DNA of 64,000 nucleotides from Mesorhizobium sp. WSM2240. GTDB lineage: Bacteria > Pseudomonadota > Alphaproteobacteria > Rhizobiales > Rhizobiaceae. The notes under the pieces were generated by a model that saw only the letters and a program-made list of their open reading frames with translations, searched no databases and was not told the origin of the DNA. Positions 26,632 to 35,448 of the stretch are shown here, one piece after another (the first letter of the stretch is position 1; each line of letters opens with the position of its first letter). Location of the stretch: NCBI RefSeq assembly GCF_040438645.1, contig NZ_CP159253.1:1116001-1180000 (forward strand). Reading direction: 5' to 3'. The position numbers were made by a program, and so were the translations under genes.

Positions 26632-29178
26632 ATGGCGGAGCCTGAAAACGACGACGAAAGAAACCGTTCCCATATCAAGATCGACGTCTTCCGCGAGGAG
26701 GCCGCCTACGAGTATCCGTCGCGCAACCAGCAGCGCAAGCCGATGCGTGACGACTATGCCGCCCACGCCGAGCATCTCCTTGACCAACTGGCGCAAGCAC
26801 TTGGCGATCAGCCGGCCGCAGGCGCCGATCAGCGGTTGCCCATTCAAGGACTGAAGCCCGGAACGATTGTCGAGGTCGAAACGGTGCCTCCGGCTGAGGG
26901 TTCGCGGACCAAGGCCGTGAAGGTGCCGACCAATCTCGAATTTCCCAACCAGGATGTGGTCGTCCTGCGGTCTAGGCGAAATGACGATCGCACAGAGAGC
27001 GCGCTTTTATTCGTGCCGGATGATGCGCGTGACTTCCTGCGCGGCCGGATCGAAAACTACGGTCGCGATCCTGGAAACCAGCGCCGGCCGGATGTGGACC
27101 GTTTCGAGGCGATCGACCACGTTCGCGCCATCGAAGCGACGGCACTCTTCACCGGCGAGGTGGACTTAGCCGCGCCGGCTGCAGCCTGGTGGGAACTGTG
27201 GGTCCGCCAACCGGTTGCGCTTGCGGAACGTATTGCTGCCGCCGCGCAGAACGCGAACATCGACGTTCACGCGGATCGTCTGCTTTTCCCCGATACCACC
27301 GTGCTCTTCCTGCACTGCGCCGCCGGGAGTGTTGCTGCTTTCTCAGCACGCATTCCCGGTGCCGTCATGGAGATTCGTCGGGCGACCGGCACGATCGAGA
27401 TTTTTCTTGCGGGCGGCGGCGGTTTGGACCAGCACGATTGGGTTGCGGAGTTGGCGCCGCGTGTCGGAGCTCCACCCGAGAAATCTCCGGTCGTTTGCAC
27501 CCTCGATACCGGTGTAGCCGCCGCCCACCCACTGATTGCCCCTGGGCTTCGCGGCGCTTGGGCCTACGACGTGGGATGGGGCGCGGATGATCACCATCCC
27601 AATGGTGGTCATGGAACACCCTTGGCCGGTCTCATCCTTTATGGTGATCTCGAGCCGCTGATGAACGGGATCCAGCCCGTTCAACTGACCCACGGCGTCG
27701 AATCCATGAAGCTCCTGCCGCCGCAAGGCTTCCCGCCCACTAAACCGCCGAGCTACGGCGTTGTCACGCAGGGCGCGGTCAGCGCTGTGGAGATCGAACA
27801 GTCAGATGTTCTGCGCAGCTTCTGTCTGGCAATCTCGACCACTGATTTCCCGCCGAGCCGGCCGTCGACCTGGAGCGGCGCACTCGATCAGATTGCCGCC
27901 GGCGCCATGCACGGGGAAGCGGCAGAAGGAACACCAGCATCGGAACGGCCGAAGCGCCTGCTTGTGGTTGCGACCGGAAACGTGTTGGAGGGCATGGCAG
28001 TGGACGTGCTGCCATGCCAGTCGCTTGAAGACCCATCCCAAAGTTGGAATGCCGTGACGGTCGGCGGCATCACCCGCAAGGAGCAAGCTCCGGCACCGCC
28101 ACCCGCTCTCAGCCCCGCTGTTCCGGCCAATCATCGCAGCCCCTTCAGCAGGGGATCGCAGTCGCTTCCCGACGATCTGACGCCGATCAAGCCGGAAGTC
28201 CTGTTCGAGGCTGGAAACATGCTCTCGGCTGCTACCGGCCTTTGCGATTGGCATCCTGCCGTCTCGCTCTTGGCGCCGGGATCGGATGTTGTTGCGGAAC
28301 CTTTGGTGCCATTCTGGGCGACCAGCGCGGCCGTCGGCATGGCCGGCAACTTCGTCGGGCAACTGCAGGCCGCGCTGCCCGATCTCTGGCCTGAGACACA
28401 TCGCGCGCTCACAGTTGATTCGGCCCGCTGGCCGGAGCCTATCCGCAAGAATTTCATCGGACGCGGAGCCCATTGGAAGACCGGGAAAAACGCCACCAAA
28501 GCGAAGGTGCAGGAAATGCTTCGCGAGGTCGGCTACGGCGTGCCGGATATCACCCGGGCGATCATGTCCGCGCGGAACGACGCCACAATGATCGCACAGG
28601 CGGAGATTCAACCATACACGATGGGCGCGGCAGGCGCTGCTGTGTTCAACGAGATGCACTTTTACGACCTGCCTTGGCCTAAGACCGCGCTGGAGCAACT
28701 CGAAAATGAAATCGTCACGATGAAAGTGACGCTCTCATATTTCATCGAGCCGAACCTTACCGGCAAGGCTGCCACACGTCCGGACACTTATCGGTCCTTC
28801 GGGCTCCGCTTTGACATGAAGAAGCGAGGCGAAACAGATGCGCGTTTCCGCAGCCGTGTTTCTGCCAGTCAGGAGAAGGACGGCACGCAATCCGATAGCG
28901 AGCAGAGCTATTGGCTGCTCGGCCCCAAAGCAGTGCAAGCCGGATCGCTGCATTGTGACCTCTGGCGTGGCTATGCGGCCGACCTCGCCTTGCATGATGC
29001 GATCGCAGTCTATCCGGTCGGAGGGTGGTGGAAGTCCCACGCAGGCCAGAAGCGCATTACGGACAAGGCCCGATACGCCTTGGTCATCTCAATCTCCGCG
29101 CCGGGGCAGAACATTGACCTCTATTCCGAGGTCACGGCCCTTGTTGAGGCGAAGGAGGTCGAGGTGTTGGTGGGATGA
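26632..29178 (+). CDS. ietS: IetS-like S8 (subtilisin-family) serine peptidase
   Basis: 848 residues. The catalytic triad of subtilases is recognisable: Asp292 in CTLDTGVAAAHP, His327 in GGHGTPLAG and Ser565 in ATSAAVGMAGN. The N-terminal 280 residues are a family-specific region with no signal peptide, so the protease acts in the cytoplasm. The C-terminal 250 residues include beta-rich segments (VTMKVTLSYFIEP, YALVISISAPGQNI). The Gly before the Ser motif is Ala, a tolerated change. It is the effector-like partner of the AAA+ ATPase in front. The gene is intact. Confidence 0.82.
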   Translation: MAEPENDDERNRSHIKIDVFREEAAYEYPSRNQQRKPMRDDYAAHAEHLLDQLAQALGDQPAAGADQRLPIQGLKPGTIVEVETVPPAEGSRTKAVKVPTNLEFPNQDVVVLRSRRNDDRTESALLFVPDDARDFLRGRIENYGRDPGNQRRPDVDRFEAIDHVRAIEATALFTGEVDLAAPAAAWWELWVRQPVALAERIAAAAQNANIDVHADRLLFPDTTVLFLHCAAGSVAAFSARIPGAVMEIRRATGTIEIFLAGGGGLDQHDWVAELAPRVGAPPEKSPVVCTLDTGVAAAHPLIAPGLRGAWAYDVGWGADDHHPNGGHGTPLAGLILYGDLEPLMNGIQPVQLTHGVESMKLLPPQGFPPTKPPSYGVVTQGAVSAVEIEQSDVLRSFCLAISTTDFPPSRPSTWSGALDQIAAGAMHGEAAEGTPASERPKRLLVVATGNVLEGMAVDVLPCQSLEDPSQSWNAVTVGGITRKEQAPAPPPALSPAVPANHRSPFSRGSQSLPDDLTPIKPEVLFEAGNMLSAATGLCDWHPAVSLLAPGSDVVAEPLVPFWATSAAVGMAGNFVGQLQAALPDLWPETHRALTVDSARWPEPIRKNFIGRGAHWKTGKNATKAKVQEMLREVGYGVPDITRAIMSARNDATMIAQAEIQPYTMGAAGAAVFNEMHFYDLPWPKTALEQLENEIVTMKVTLSYFIEPNLTGKAATRPDTYRSFGLRFDMKKRGETDARFRSRVSASQEKDGTQSDSEQSYWLLGPKAVQAGSLHCDLWRGYAADLALHDAIAVYPVGGWWKSHAGQKRITDKARYALVISISAPGQNIDLYSEVTALVEAKEVEVLVG

Positions 29179-29544
29179 GGGCTAATTGAAACAGGACCAC
29201 CATCGAACTCGTATCAATGGTGGGGGATTGGTGCGGATCTACCCGTCGAGTGCTGGGGGTGTGTCATATTTCGTGTGTGGCGCACTCAGGAGCCTTTGTC
29301 TCAATGCGTAGCGCTCCTCCGGCACACTCAACTGCTAAAAGCCAATAAAGGTGCTAACCAAACTTGCTAATTAGCCTTGTTAAGCCGCTGATTTTTTGAG
29401 AAAAACAAGCTGTCTGGAAAGCCTAGATTCGAACCGGGACTAACGGAGTCCTTGTCCGGACAATACATCTCCTGCCGCCGAAAGTGCGGTCAGCGTTCAT
29501 GGGCAGGGGAAGGGAACATTCCGCAACTTGTCCAACCGCGTGGA
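29179..29544. other. Non-coding spacer after ietS
   Basis: No reading frame is supported. A short TTCGAACC string near 29428 resembles a tRNA T-loop, but the flanks do not pair. Confidence 0.55.
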
Positions 29545-29770
29545 CTGCGGGCCCGGCCGCAGCCCCCAAATCTCTTCATACGACGCTGGAGAGCGGCGCC
29601 TCCATACCGTTGAATTTCTCGACGTGACGGCTGCGCACGGCTCGGATCCATGCGAGATTCTGTCCAAGCTCCTGTATAATTGGGCGCCCGCGCGCCCTTG
29701 GCGCGCACCGGGTGCTCGTGAACCGAGCCCGCTTTTCTTCGGCAGGCTCAGGCGGTCTCGGCCATCCGGC
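29545..29770 (+). pseudogene. Second qseC copy, C-terminal remnant with downstream duplicate
   Basis: The frame reads SSYDAGERRLHTVEFLDVTAAHGSDPCEILSKLL, matching the end of QseC (KYEGGERRLDVVEFLEVTAALDADPCEILSKL). Its stop codon is lost and the helix-turn-helix is missing. Similarity to the sequence after qseC continues to about 29770 (CCGAGCCCGCTTTTCTTCGG). So the whole cargo from 17.5 to 29.5 kb is flanked by direct copies of this locus. Confidence 0.75.
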
Positions 29771-29828
29771 TTCGCCCCCTGGCGCAGGGCAGCCTCTCGG
29801 CTGCTGATGGCCGCCGTCCTTCGGCCGG

Positions 29829-30008
29829 CGCGGTTTGTTTGTCAGCCTGTCCCGGTGGCGCGGGGTGGGCGGCACTCCCTTCTAGGCCCGCCGCGGCGGC
29901 CCGCAACCCTTCGCTTGTCGCTCCGGGTCCTCCACCTCCGTTCCGGTCCTGCGGATGCAGACCGCCTTTGACGGCGGGCCTTTCCGGTCGCGTCTCGCCG
30001 CCCACCCC
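29829..30008. repeat. Structured GC-rich repeat, copy 1
   Basis: A segment bounded by GGGGTGGGCGGC (29862-29873) and its complement GCCGCCCACCCC (29997-30008). Inside, the TTCTAGGCCCGC string and several GC-rich dyads are shared with copy 2 at 31551-31723. Similarity starts at CGGTTTG near 29831. In this copy the following gene has been displaced by an IS110 element. Confidence 0.65.
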
Positions 30009-30297
30009 ACTCACATGGGGACTTTGTCGTCAAGGCTATCTTCGCATATCAACCTCAATGCGTTGTGATCCAAGGTCCGAGCCTCTCGTCTTGGCGCGGT
30101 GACAACACCGGTCCAAACTCACATACGGTCGCTGCGCTGTGGCAGCTGCACCAACATCCCGCTTTCGTCGGTAAGGCTCAGGGGAACGCGACCAGTCTTC
30201 CGGACGGCATTTTTAGGCCAAGTGGGGTGGGAGGTTCGTTCGCCCTGGATCAGCCGGGAGCGATCAATCCCGGCGGATGGGACAGAGAGTACGTTGA
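30009..30297. other. IS110 element, non-coding flank
   Basis: The sequence between the structured repeat and the transposase stop carries no gene. It probably forms the right-hand non-coding end of the IS110-family element, whose transposase reads leftwards. Confidence 0.5.
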
Positions 30298-31470
30298 TTA
30301 TGCCGGCTTCATGACCGCGCCCTCAATGACAGCACCATGGTGAACATACTTCCACAGCGCGATCAGAAGTTTTCTCGCGAGCGCTATGATGGCCGGCTTG
30401 CGGCGCCTGCCACCGTCGAGTGTGACCCGCTCCTGGAACCACTGTGCCAAAGCCGATCGAGGTTGATGCAAAAGCCAGAACCACGACAATTGCACCATCA
30501 CGGTCCTCAGCCTCGGATTGCCCGCCTTCGATACGCCCTGTTCCCGGCTGATCGATCCGCTTTGCCACGGTGTCGGTGTCAGGCCAGCATAGGAGGCAAG
30601 CTGCCTTCGGTTCGCGAATTCGCGGTACAGTCCCTCGGACCACAGCACCTCGGCAAAGTCCGCGCCCACGCCGCGCAGCTGTTTGAGCATCGATATCCCA
30701 TTGGCGACCTTTGACGGGGCGCATTCGTTGCGGGCCACTTCGTCACGCGCTGCTTCCACGTCCTTGATCTGCCGAAGCACGAGTTCAATCCGGTCCAGGG
30801 CACGCCCAATCTCCGTTTTCAAATTCGGCGGCAGCTCCCGGCCGTCTCCGGTTCTGAGCTCTTCCAGCCGAGTGCGTCGGTCCTGCTTCAGCGGCTCAAA
30901 TCCAACGACACCTTGCGAGAACAAGAGCCCCTTCACCCGGTTCACGATTTTGATCCGCTCCGCGATGAGAGCGCGTCGCTCGCGGCTGTTGCGCTTTCGG
31001 TCCTCTTCCTCCGGCGTTGGTGGAACGACCATAGCGCAGACACGCGGCTCGCCGCGCTTGTAGGCAAGCAGGGCGCGAAGGAGAGTCTCGCCGTCCAGCT
31101 TGTCTGTCTTCGCTCGGCGTTTCTTACGTGACGTGGCGATGGATGCGGCATCGACCACATGGCTTTCGATTCCGTCACGCTCAAGGATCCGATGTATCCA
31201 GAAGCCGTCTAGGCCAGCCTCCTGGATTGCGATCACCGGCACGTCACGGCACGTTCTGCGCCGAACCGTCGTCTTTAGCTGGCGGACAAGGTCCAACAAT
31301 CCGGCCGTATCGCCCGCCTTGACGACACGCTTTGACATCTTCTCTCCGTTGCACGGCAACAAGCTCGTCACCAACCAGGTCGAACGACTGAGTTCCATGG
31401 ACAGGAAGATGGCGCCGAGCGTCGTATGGACCGCATTGGTTTCAATCTCAGTCGCGTATTCAGTCTTCAT
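30298..31470 (-). CDS. IS110-family transposase, intact
   Basis: 390 residues. The N-terminal DEDD domain is somewhat divergent (FLSMELSRSTWLV, AIQEAGLDGFWIHRIL, KTDKLDGETLLRALLAY). The C-terminal Tnp20 domain is typical: LRGVGADFAEVLWSEG, RQLASYAGLTPTPWQSGSISREQGVSKAGNPRLR with the catalytic Ser region, and a basic end. The start has GGAGGGACC upstream. It lies between two copies of a structured repeat. It is a different subtype from the partial transposase at 1-668. Confidence 0.88.
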   Translation of the reverse strand: MKTEYATEIETNAVHTTLGAIFLSMELSRSTWLVTSLLPCNGEKMSKRVVKAGDTAGLLDLVRQLKTTVRRRTCRDVPVIAIQEAGLDGFWIHRILERDGIESHVVDAASIATSRKKRRAKTDKLDGETLLRALLAYKRGEPRVCAMVVPPTPEEEDRKRNSRERRALIAERIKIVNRVKGLLFSQGVVGFEPLKQDRRTRLEELRTGDGRELPPNLKTEIGRALDRIELVLRQIKDVEAARDEVARNECAPSKVANGISMLKQLRGVGADFAEVLWSEGLYREFANRRQLASYAGLTPTPWQSGSISREQGVSKAGNPRLRTVMVQLSWFWLLHQPRSALAQWFQERVTLDGGRRRKPAIIALARKLLIALWKYVHHGAVIEGAVMKPA

Positions 31471-31550
31471 GTGTCTGGTCCCTCCAAGTCTTCATGAGCA
31501 ATATGTTGGTCAAAGCGAGTTGATCGCAGCTGCGGTCATCGCTTCGCGAT

Positions 31551-31723
31551 GCGGTTTGATTGTTGCCCGCCCCCGTTTCGCGGGGTGGGCGACGCTCCTT
31601 TCTAGGCCCGCTGCGGCGTGCCGCAACGCTCGCTGCGCTCGCATCCTCCACTCCGTTCCGGCCCTTCGGGTGCGGCCCGCCTCATTCAGCGGGCCAAGCC
31701 AGTCGCGTTCTGCCGCCCACCCC
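31551..31723. repeat. Structured GC-rich repeat, copy 2 (ardC leader)
   Basis: Bounded by GGGGTGGGCGAC (31582-31593) and GCCGCCCACCCC (31712-31723), with an inner TTCTAGGCCCGC block and many smaller dyads. It sits about 100 bases before ardC. It could be a leader RNA, a small mobile unit or a transfer-related site. See the copy at 29829-30008. Confidence 0.65.
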
Positions 31724-31826
31724 ACTCAACGGGGGCAGGCACGCGAGATTGGGATCGAGCGCTGCCTCCACCTCCCCATGGGATCTTCCGGGGAAAGGCG
31801 CGCGAGTGGGAGCGGAGGACCAGACG

Positions 31827-32789
31827 ATGCGCGCAACCGAAAAGCGTTCTGCCCGAGGCGAGGCCGGCGCAAAGAAGGGCAGCCGCCCGAACGCGAGCCT
31901 TTATCAGGAGATCACCGACCGCATCATTGCCGATCTGGAGCGTGGCAGCGTGCCGTGGGTCAAGCCATGGGGCAGGGCCAATGCCGGGCTCGGTCTGCCG
32001 AGGAACGCCGCCACCGGGCGCTGCTATTCCGGCATCAACATCCTGATCCTGTGGGGCGCGGTCATCGAGCGCGGTTACCACAGCCAGAACTGGCTGACCT
32101 TCCGGCAGGCGCTTTCCCTTGGCGGCAATGTCAGGAAGGGCGAGCGCGGCGCCACCATCGTGCATGCCGACCGCTTCATCCCGAAAGACGAAAAAGAGCG
32201 CGCCAAGGACGAAGGCGACGAGCCGCAGGCCGTGCCTTACCTCAAGCGCTTCACCGTCTTCAATGTCGCGCAGTGCGACGGCCTGCCCGAGCACCTCTGT
32301 GCCGCCGCCGAGCCGCTGCCCGAGCGCGAAATCTTGCCGCAGGCCGAGGCGCTCATTCGCGCGAGCGGCGCGGATTTCCGGATCGGCGGCGAGCGCGCCT
32401 TCTACAGCCAGTCCGCAGACTACATTCAGGTGCCGCCGCAGCCGGCCTTCTTCGAGCAGATCGACTATTACCGCACCTGCTTCCACGAGCTTGGCCACTG
32501 GACCGGACACCCGAGCCGGCTTGCCCGCGACCTTTCCGGCTCTTTCGGTTCCAAGGCCTATGCCCGCGAGGAACTGGTCGCGGAAATTGCCGCTGCCTTT
32601 ATCTGTTCCACGCTCGGCATCGAGCCGACCGTGCGCCATGCCGACTATATCGGCTCATGGCTAAAGGTGCTGCGCGAGGACAATCGCGCCATCTTCCGCG
32701 CCGCCAGCCTTGCCTCCAAAGCCGCCGATTTTCTCCTGGCTTTCCACCAGGATGAAGCCGAGCCGCCGCAGGAGGAGATCGCGGCATGA
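31827..32789 (+). CDS. ardC: ArdC-type antirestriction protein (zincin-like)
   Basis: 320 residues. The N-terminal half is the ArdC ssDNA-binding domain (LYQEITDRIIADLERGSVPWVKPW, GINILILW, KGERGATIVHADRF, FTVFNVAQCDGLP). The C-terminal half is a metallopeptidase-like domain with HELGHWTGH and a downstream Glu in REELVAEIAAAF. ArdC proteins protect incoming single-stranded element DNA from host restriction early in conjugation. The ATG at 31827 has GGAGG before it. Its stop overlaps the start of a 12-codon frame. Confidence 0.88.
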   Translation: MRATEKRSARGEAGAKKGSRPNASLYQEITDRIIADLERGSVPWVKPWGRANAGLGLPRNAATGRCYSGINILILWGAVIERGYHSQNWLTFRQALSLGGNVRKGERGATIVHADRFIPKDEKERAKDEGDEPQAVPYLKRFTVFNVAQCDGLPEHLCAAAEPLPEREILPQAEALIRASGADFRIGGERAFYSQSADYIQVPPQPAFFEQIDYYRTCFHELGHWTGHPSRLARDLSGSFGSKAYAREELVAEIAAAFICSTLGIEPTVRHADYIGSWLKVLREDNRAIFRAASLASKAADFLLAFHQDEAEPPQEEIAA

Positions 32790-32824
32790 GCAGGCGCGCG
32801 GAAAATCAACTCGACCTGTTGTGA
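32786..32824 (+). CDS. Possible 12-residue peptide coupled to ardC
   Basis: ATG at 32786 overlaps the ardC stop as ATGA and is preceded by AGGAGGAG, a strong ribosome site. The frame MSRRAENQLDLL ends at 32824, 15 bases before DUF2958. It may simply carry ribosomes on to the next gene. No homology is claimed. Confidence 0.35.
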   Translation: MSRRAENQLDLL

Positions 32825-32839
32825 CGAGGAGAACCCGAC

Positions 32840-33259
32840 ATGATCCTGATCACCGATGAACTGCGCGCGCGGCTCCTCGCCAACGGCGCAGCCGATGCCG
32901 AAACCGACCATGTCCCCATCGTGAAACTGTTCGATCCGGCGGGGGCGGCGACCTGGCTTCTGACCGAACTGGACGCGGACGGCGACACGCTCTTCGGACT
33001 TTGTGACCTTGGCTTCGGCTTTCCCGAACTCGGCAGCGTCAGCCTTGCCGAGCTTCAAACCGTCAAGGGACCGCTTGGCCTCGGCATCGAGCGCGATCTC
33101 CACTTCGCGACGCGGTTTCCGCTCTCGGTCTATGCCGAGGCCGCGCGCATCGCCGGCCACATCACCGAGGCCGAGCGGCTCCTCCGGCAGGCCGCGGCGG
33201 CACTTTCAATTCCCGTTTCCGAGCTTCCGCCCGACACGGCGGAGGACAAGCGCCGTTAG
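32840..33259 (+). CDS. DUF2958 protein
   Basis: 139 residues beginning MILITDELRARLLANGA and including DHVPIVKLFDPAGAATWLLTELD and FGLCDLGFGFPELGSVSLAEL, the standard DUF2958 pattern. This small protein is found almost only on conjugative elements, beside antirestriction and ParB-like genes, as here. Its role is not established. It has a CGAGGAGAACC ribosome site and is in one operon with ardC. Confidence 0.85.
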   Translation: MILITDELRARLLANGAADAETDHVPIVKLFDPAGAATWLLTELDADGDTLFGLCDLGFGFPELGSVSLAELQTVKGPLGLGIERDLHFATRFPLSVYAEAARIAGHITEAERLLRQAAAALSIPVSELPPDTAEDKRR

Positions 33260-33271
33260 GCGCAAAACCGT

Positions 33272-33311
33272 CCCCGCCGCTCGGCCTTCGGCCTCGCGGC
33301 GGGGCTATTTT
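33272..33311 (+). terminator. Terminator between DUF2958 and the ParB-like gene
   Basis: CCCCGCCGC (33272-33280) pairs with GCGGCGGGG (33296-33304), with inner pairing in CGGCC/GGCC, followed by CTATTTT. It should end much of the ardC transcript or attenuate reading into the ParB gene. Confidence 0.65.
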
Positions 33312-33335
33312 CACCCACCCCAAAGGAGACAAACC

Positions 33336-35066
33336 ATGCAGCTTGCCCACATTTCTATCGACCAGTTGAGCGTGTCAGCCATCAATATGCGGCATTCCAA
33401 ACGCGCGCCCGACATCTCCGACATCCTGCCGTCCGTCCGTGCGCGCGGCGTGCTCGTGCCGCTTCTGGTGCGGCCCAATGGCGAGCCGGAAACGTTTGAA
33501 ATTGTCGCCGGGCGGCGACGCTACTTTGCCGCCAAGACGGTCGCCGACGAGCGCGGCGAGGCCGAACCACTGCCCTGCGCGGTTCTGGAGGACGGCGACG
33601 ATGCCGATGCGCTCGAAGCCTCGCTGATCGAGAACCTCGCCCGCCTCGATCCCGACGAGGTGTCGCAATGGGAGACATTCGCCCGGCTCGTCAGGCAAGG
33701 CCGAACCGTCCCCGACATCGCCGCAACCTTCGGCCTTACCGAGCCTCTGGTAAAACGCATTCTGGCGCTCGGCGACCTCCTGCCGAAAATCCGCGAGGCC
33801 TATCGCCGCGAGGAGATCGACGCGGAGACGGTGCGCTATCTGACCATGGCCTCCAAGGCTCAGCAGAAGGACTGGCTGGCGCTGTTTGCCGATCCCGAAA
33901 AATATGCGCCCCGTGGCTACCAGCTGAAACAATGGCTGTTCGGCGGCCAGTCGATATCGACGGCGGTGGCGCTGTTTGCTGTCGAGGACTATCCCGGCCT
34001 GATCGTCTCCGACCTGTTCGGCGAGGACAGCTATTTCGCCGATGCCGACCTGTTCTGGGAAAAGCAGAACGCGGCGATCGCCGCCAGACGCGATGCCTAT
34101 CTGGCGGACGGCTGGGCCGAAGTGATCGTGCTGGAACCGGGTCAGCATTTCCACTCATGGGATCACGAAAAGACGCCGAAGAAGAAGGGCGGCAAGGTCT
34201 TCATCACCGTCTCGCATCGCGGGGAGGTCGAGTGCCACGAAGGCTGGCTGTCGCGCAAGGAAGCCCGCCGCGCCCGCGCGAAAGGCGAGGGCGGTGGGGA
34301 AGCGGAGACGGCTGCCAAGCCCTCGCGGCCGGAACTCTCCGGCCCGATGCAGAACTATGTCGACCTCCATCGCCACGCCGCCGTGCGCACGGCCATGCTT
34401 GACCATCCGGGAGTCGCGCTGCGCCTGATGGTGGCGCATGCCCTCGCCGGTTCGGGCCTGTGGCAGGTGCGCCCCGAGCCGCAGCGCGCCGCCAACGAGG
34501 CAGTGGCGGCGAGCATTGCCGGCAGCAAAGCCGAGGCCGCATTCTCCGAAAAACGGCGCGAGGTCTTGGCCCTGCTCGGCGCGCCGGATGAGGACGGAAC
34601 CGTCTCCGGGGGGAATGGCGACGACTATGCCAAGGCCCGCGTCTTCGCCCGCTTGCTGGCACTCTCCGAAGACGATGTCATGCGTGTTCTCGCCATCGTC
34701 ATGGCCGAGACGCTTGAGGTCGGCAGCGCCGTGGTCGAGGCGCTCGGCAATCATCTGAATGTCGATATGGGAAGCTGGTGGCAGCCGGACGATGCCTTCT
34801 TCGATCTGCTGCGCGACAAGGAAATCGCCAACGCCATGCTGGCCGATGTCGGCGGCAAGCACGTTGCGGACGGCAATGTCGCCGAGAAGGTGAAGACGCA
34901 AAAGACGATCATCCGCGATTGCCTCTCGGGTGAGAACGGCAGGCAGAAGGTCGAGTGCTGGCTGCCGCGCTGGCTGAAATTCCCGGTCGAAAGCTACACC
35001 GAGCGTGGCGGTTTCCGCACCGCAGATCAGTGGGCCAGGGTCCGGTCGCTGTTTACCTCCGAATAA
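33336..35066 (+). CDS. ParB-like nuclease/CTPase-domain protein
   Basis: 576 residues. The first 200 are a ParB N-terminal domain (PSVRARGVLVPLLVR, EIVAGRRRYFAAK, LIENLARLDPDEVSQWETF) and a KorB/HTH part (TVPDIAATFGLTEPLVKRIL). The rest is a long family-specific region. This enlarged ParB type is standard on rhizobial ICEs and plasmids and may bind element DNA for maintenance or regulation; no ParA is next to it. An AAAGGAG site precedes the ATG. Confidence 0.85.
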   Translation: MQLAHISIDQLSVSAINMRHSKRAPDISDILPSVRARGVLVPLLVRPNGEPETFEIVAGRRRYFAAKTVADERGEAEPLPCAVLEDGDDADALEASLIENLARLDPDEVSQWETFARLVRQGRTVPDIAATFGLTEPLVKRILALGDLLPKIREAYRREEIDAETVRYLTMASKAQQKDWLALFADPEKYAPRGYQLKQWLFGGQSISTAVALFAVEDYPGLIVSDLFGEDSYFADADLFWEKQNAAIAARRDAYLADGWAEVIVLEPGQHFHSWDHEKTPKKKGGKVFITVSHRGEVECHEGWLSRKEARRARAKGEGGGEAETAAKPSRPELSGPMQNYVDLHRHAAVRTAMLDHPGVALRLMVAHALAGSGLWQVRPEPQRAANEAVAASIAGSKAEAAFSEKRREVLALLGAPDEDGTVSGGNGDDYAKARVFARLLALSEDDVMRVLAIVMAETLEVGSAVVEALGNHLNVDMGSWWQPDDAFFDLLRDKEIANAMLADVGGKHVADGNVAEKVKTQKTIIRDCLSGENGRQKVECWLPRWLKFPVESYTERGGFRTADQWARVRSLFTSE

Positions 35067-35075
35067 GCCCGTCAC

Positions 35076-35118
35076 GCCGGGCGGCGGCTTGTCGATAGCC
35101 GCCGCTCGGCGCTTTTTT
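35076..35118 (+). terminator. Terminator after the ParB-like gene
   Basis: GCCGGGCGGCGGC (35076-35088) pairs with GCCGCCGCTCGGC (35098-35110), and a run of six T follows at 35113. Strong intrinsic terminator form. Confidence 0.8.
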
Positions 35119-35448
35119 AGGGTTGCACTGCTGCACATTCTCGCCCTTGCAACCCGTCTCGCGCGGCAAGAATCTGGCCGACAACCTCGTCCCTGTCCGC
35201 GCTCGATCACCACGCCGGCATGTCTGCCGGGGCTGCCGGTCGCATGGGCACATCTGTCGATCCGGCAAAGCATCCAAGCGGACGCATACCTGTCGCCGCA
35301 CGTCGTCTGCTCGTTGCGTTCACCGCGATCAGGCGACCTGTCTCCTTGCGTCTTGAAGGACCATTTCCCTGCGGCTGGCTTGTCGACCTATGGGCGGTCC
35401 GCCATCGCAGGGGAATGGTCCCCGGCGACAACAAAAGGAGACTTCGAA
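35119..35448. other. Long leader of the DUF736 gene with a large stem-loop
   Basis: There is no gene. GGACCATTTCCCTGCG (35358-35373) pairs with CGCAGGGGAATGGTCC (35406-35421) with one mismatch, closing a 32-base loop that ends 27 bases before the DUF736 ATG. The stem may fold in the mRNA and affect translation, or be a protein-binding dyad. Confidence 0.55.

Noticed and set aside
29420..29445. TTCGAACC string, possible tRNA on the minus strand
   Set aside because: The bases beside it do not form the T-stem, acceptor stem or anticodon arm.
34155..35273. Minus-strand frame of 372 codons opposite the ParB-like gene
   Set aside because: The ParB frame has clear motifs and a ribosome site; the antisense frame has neither.
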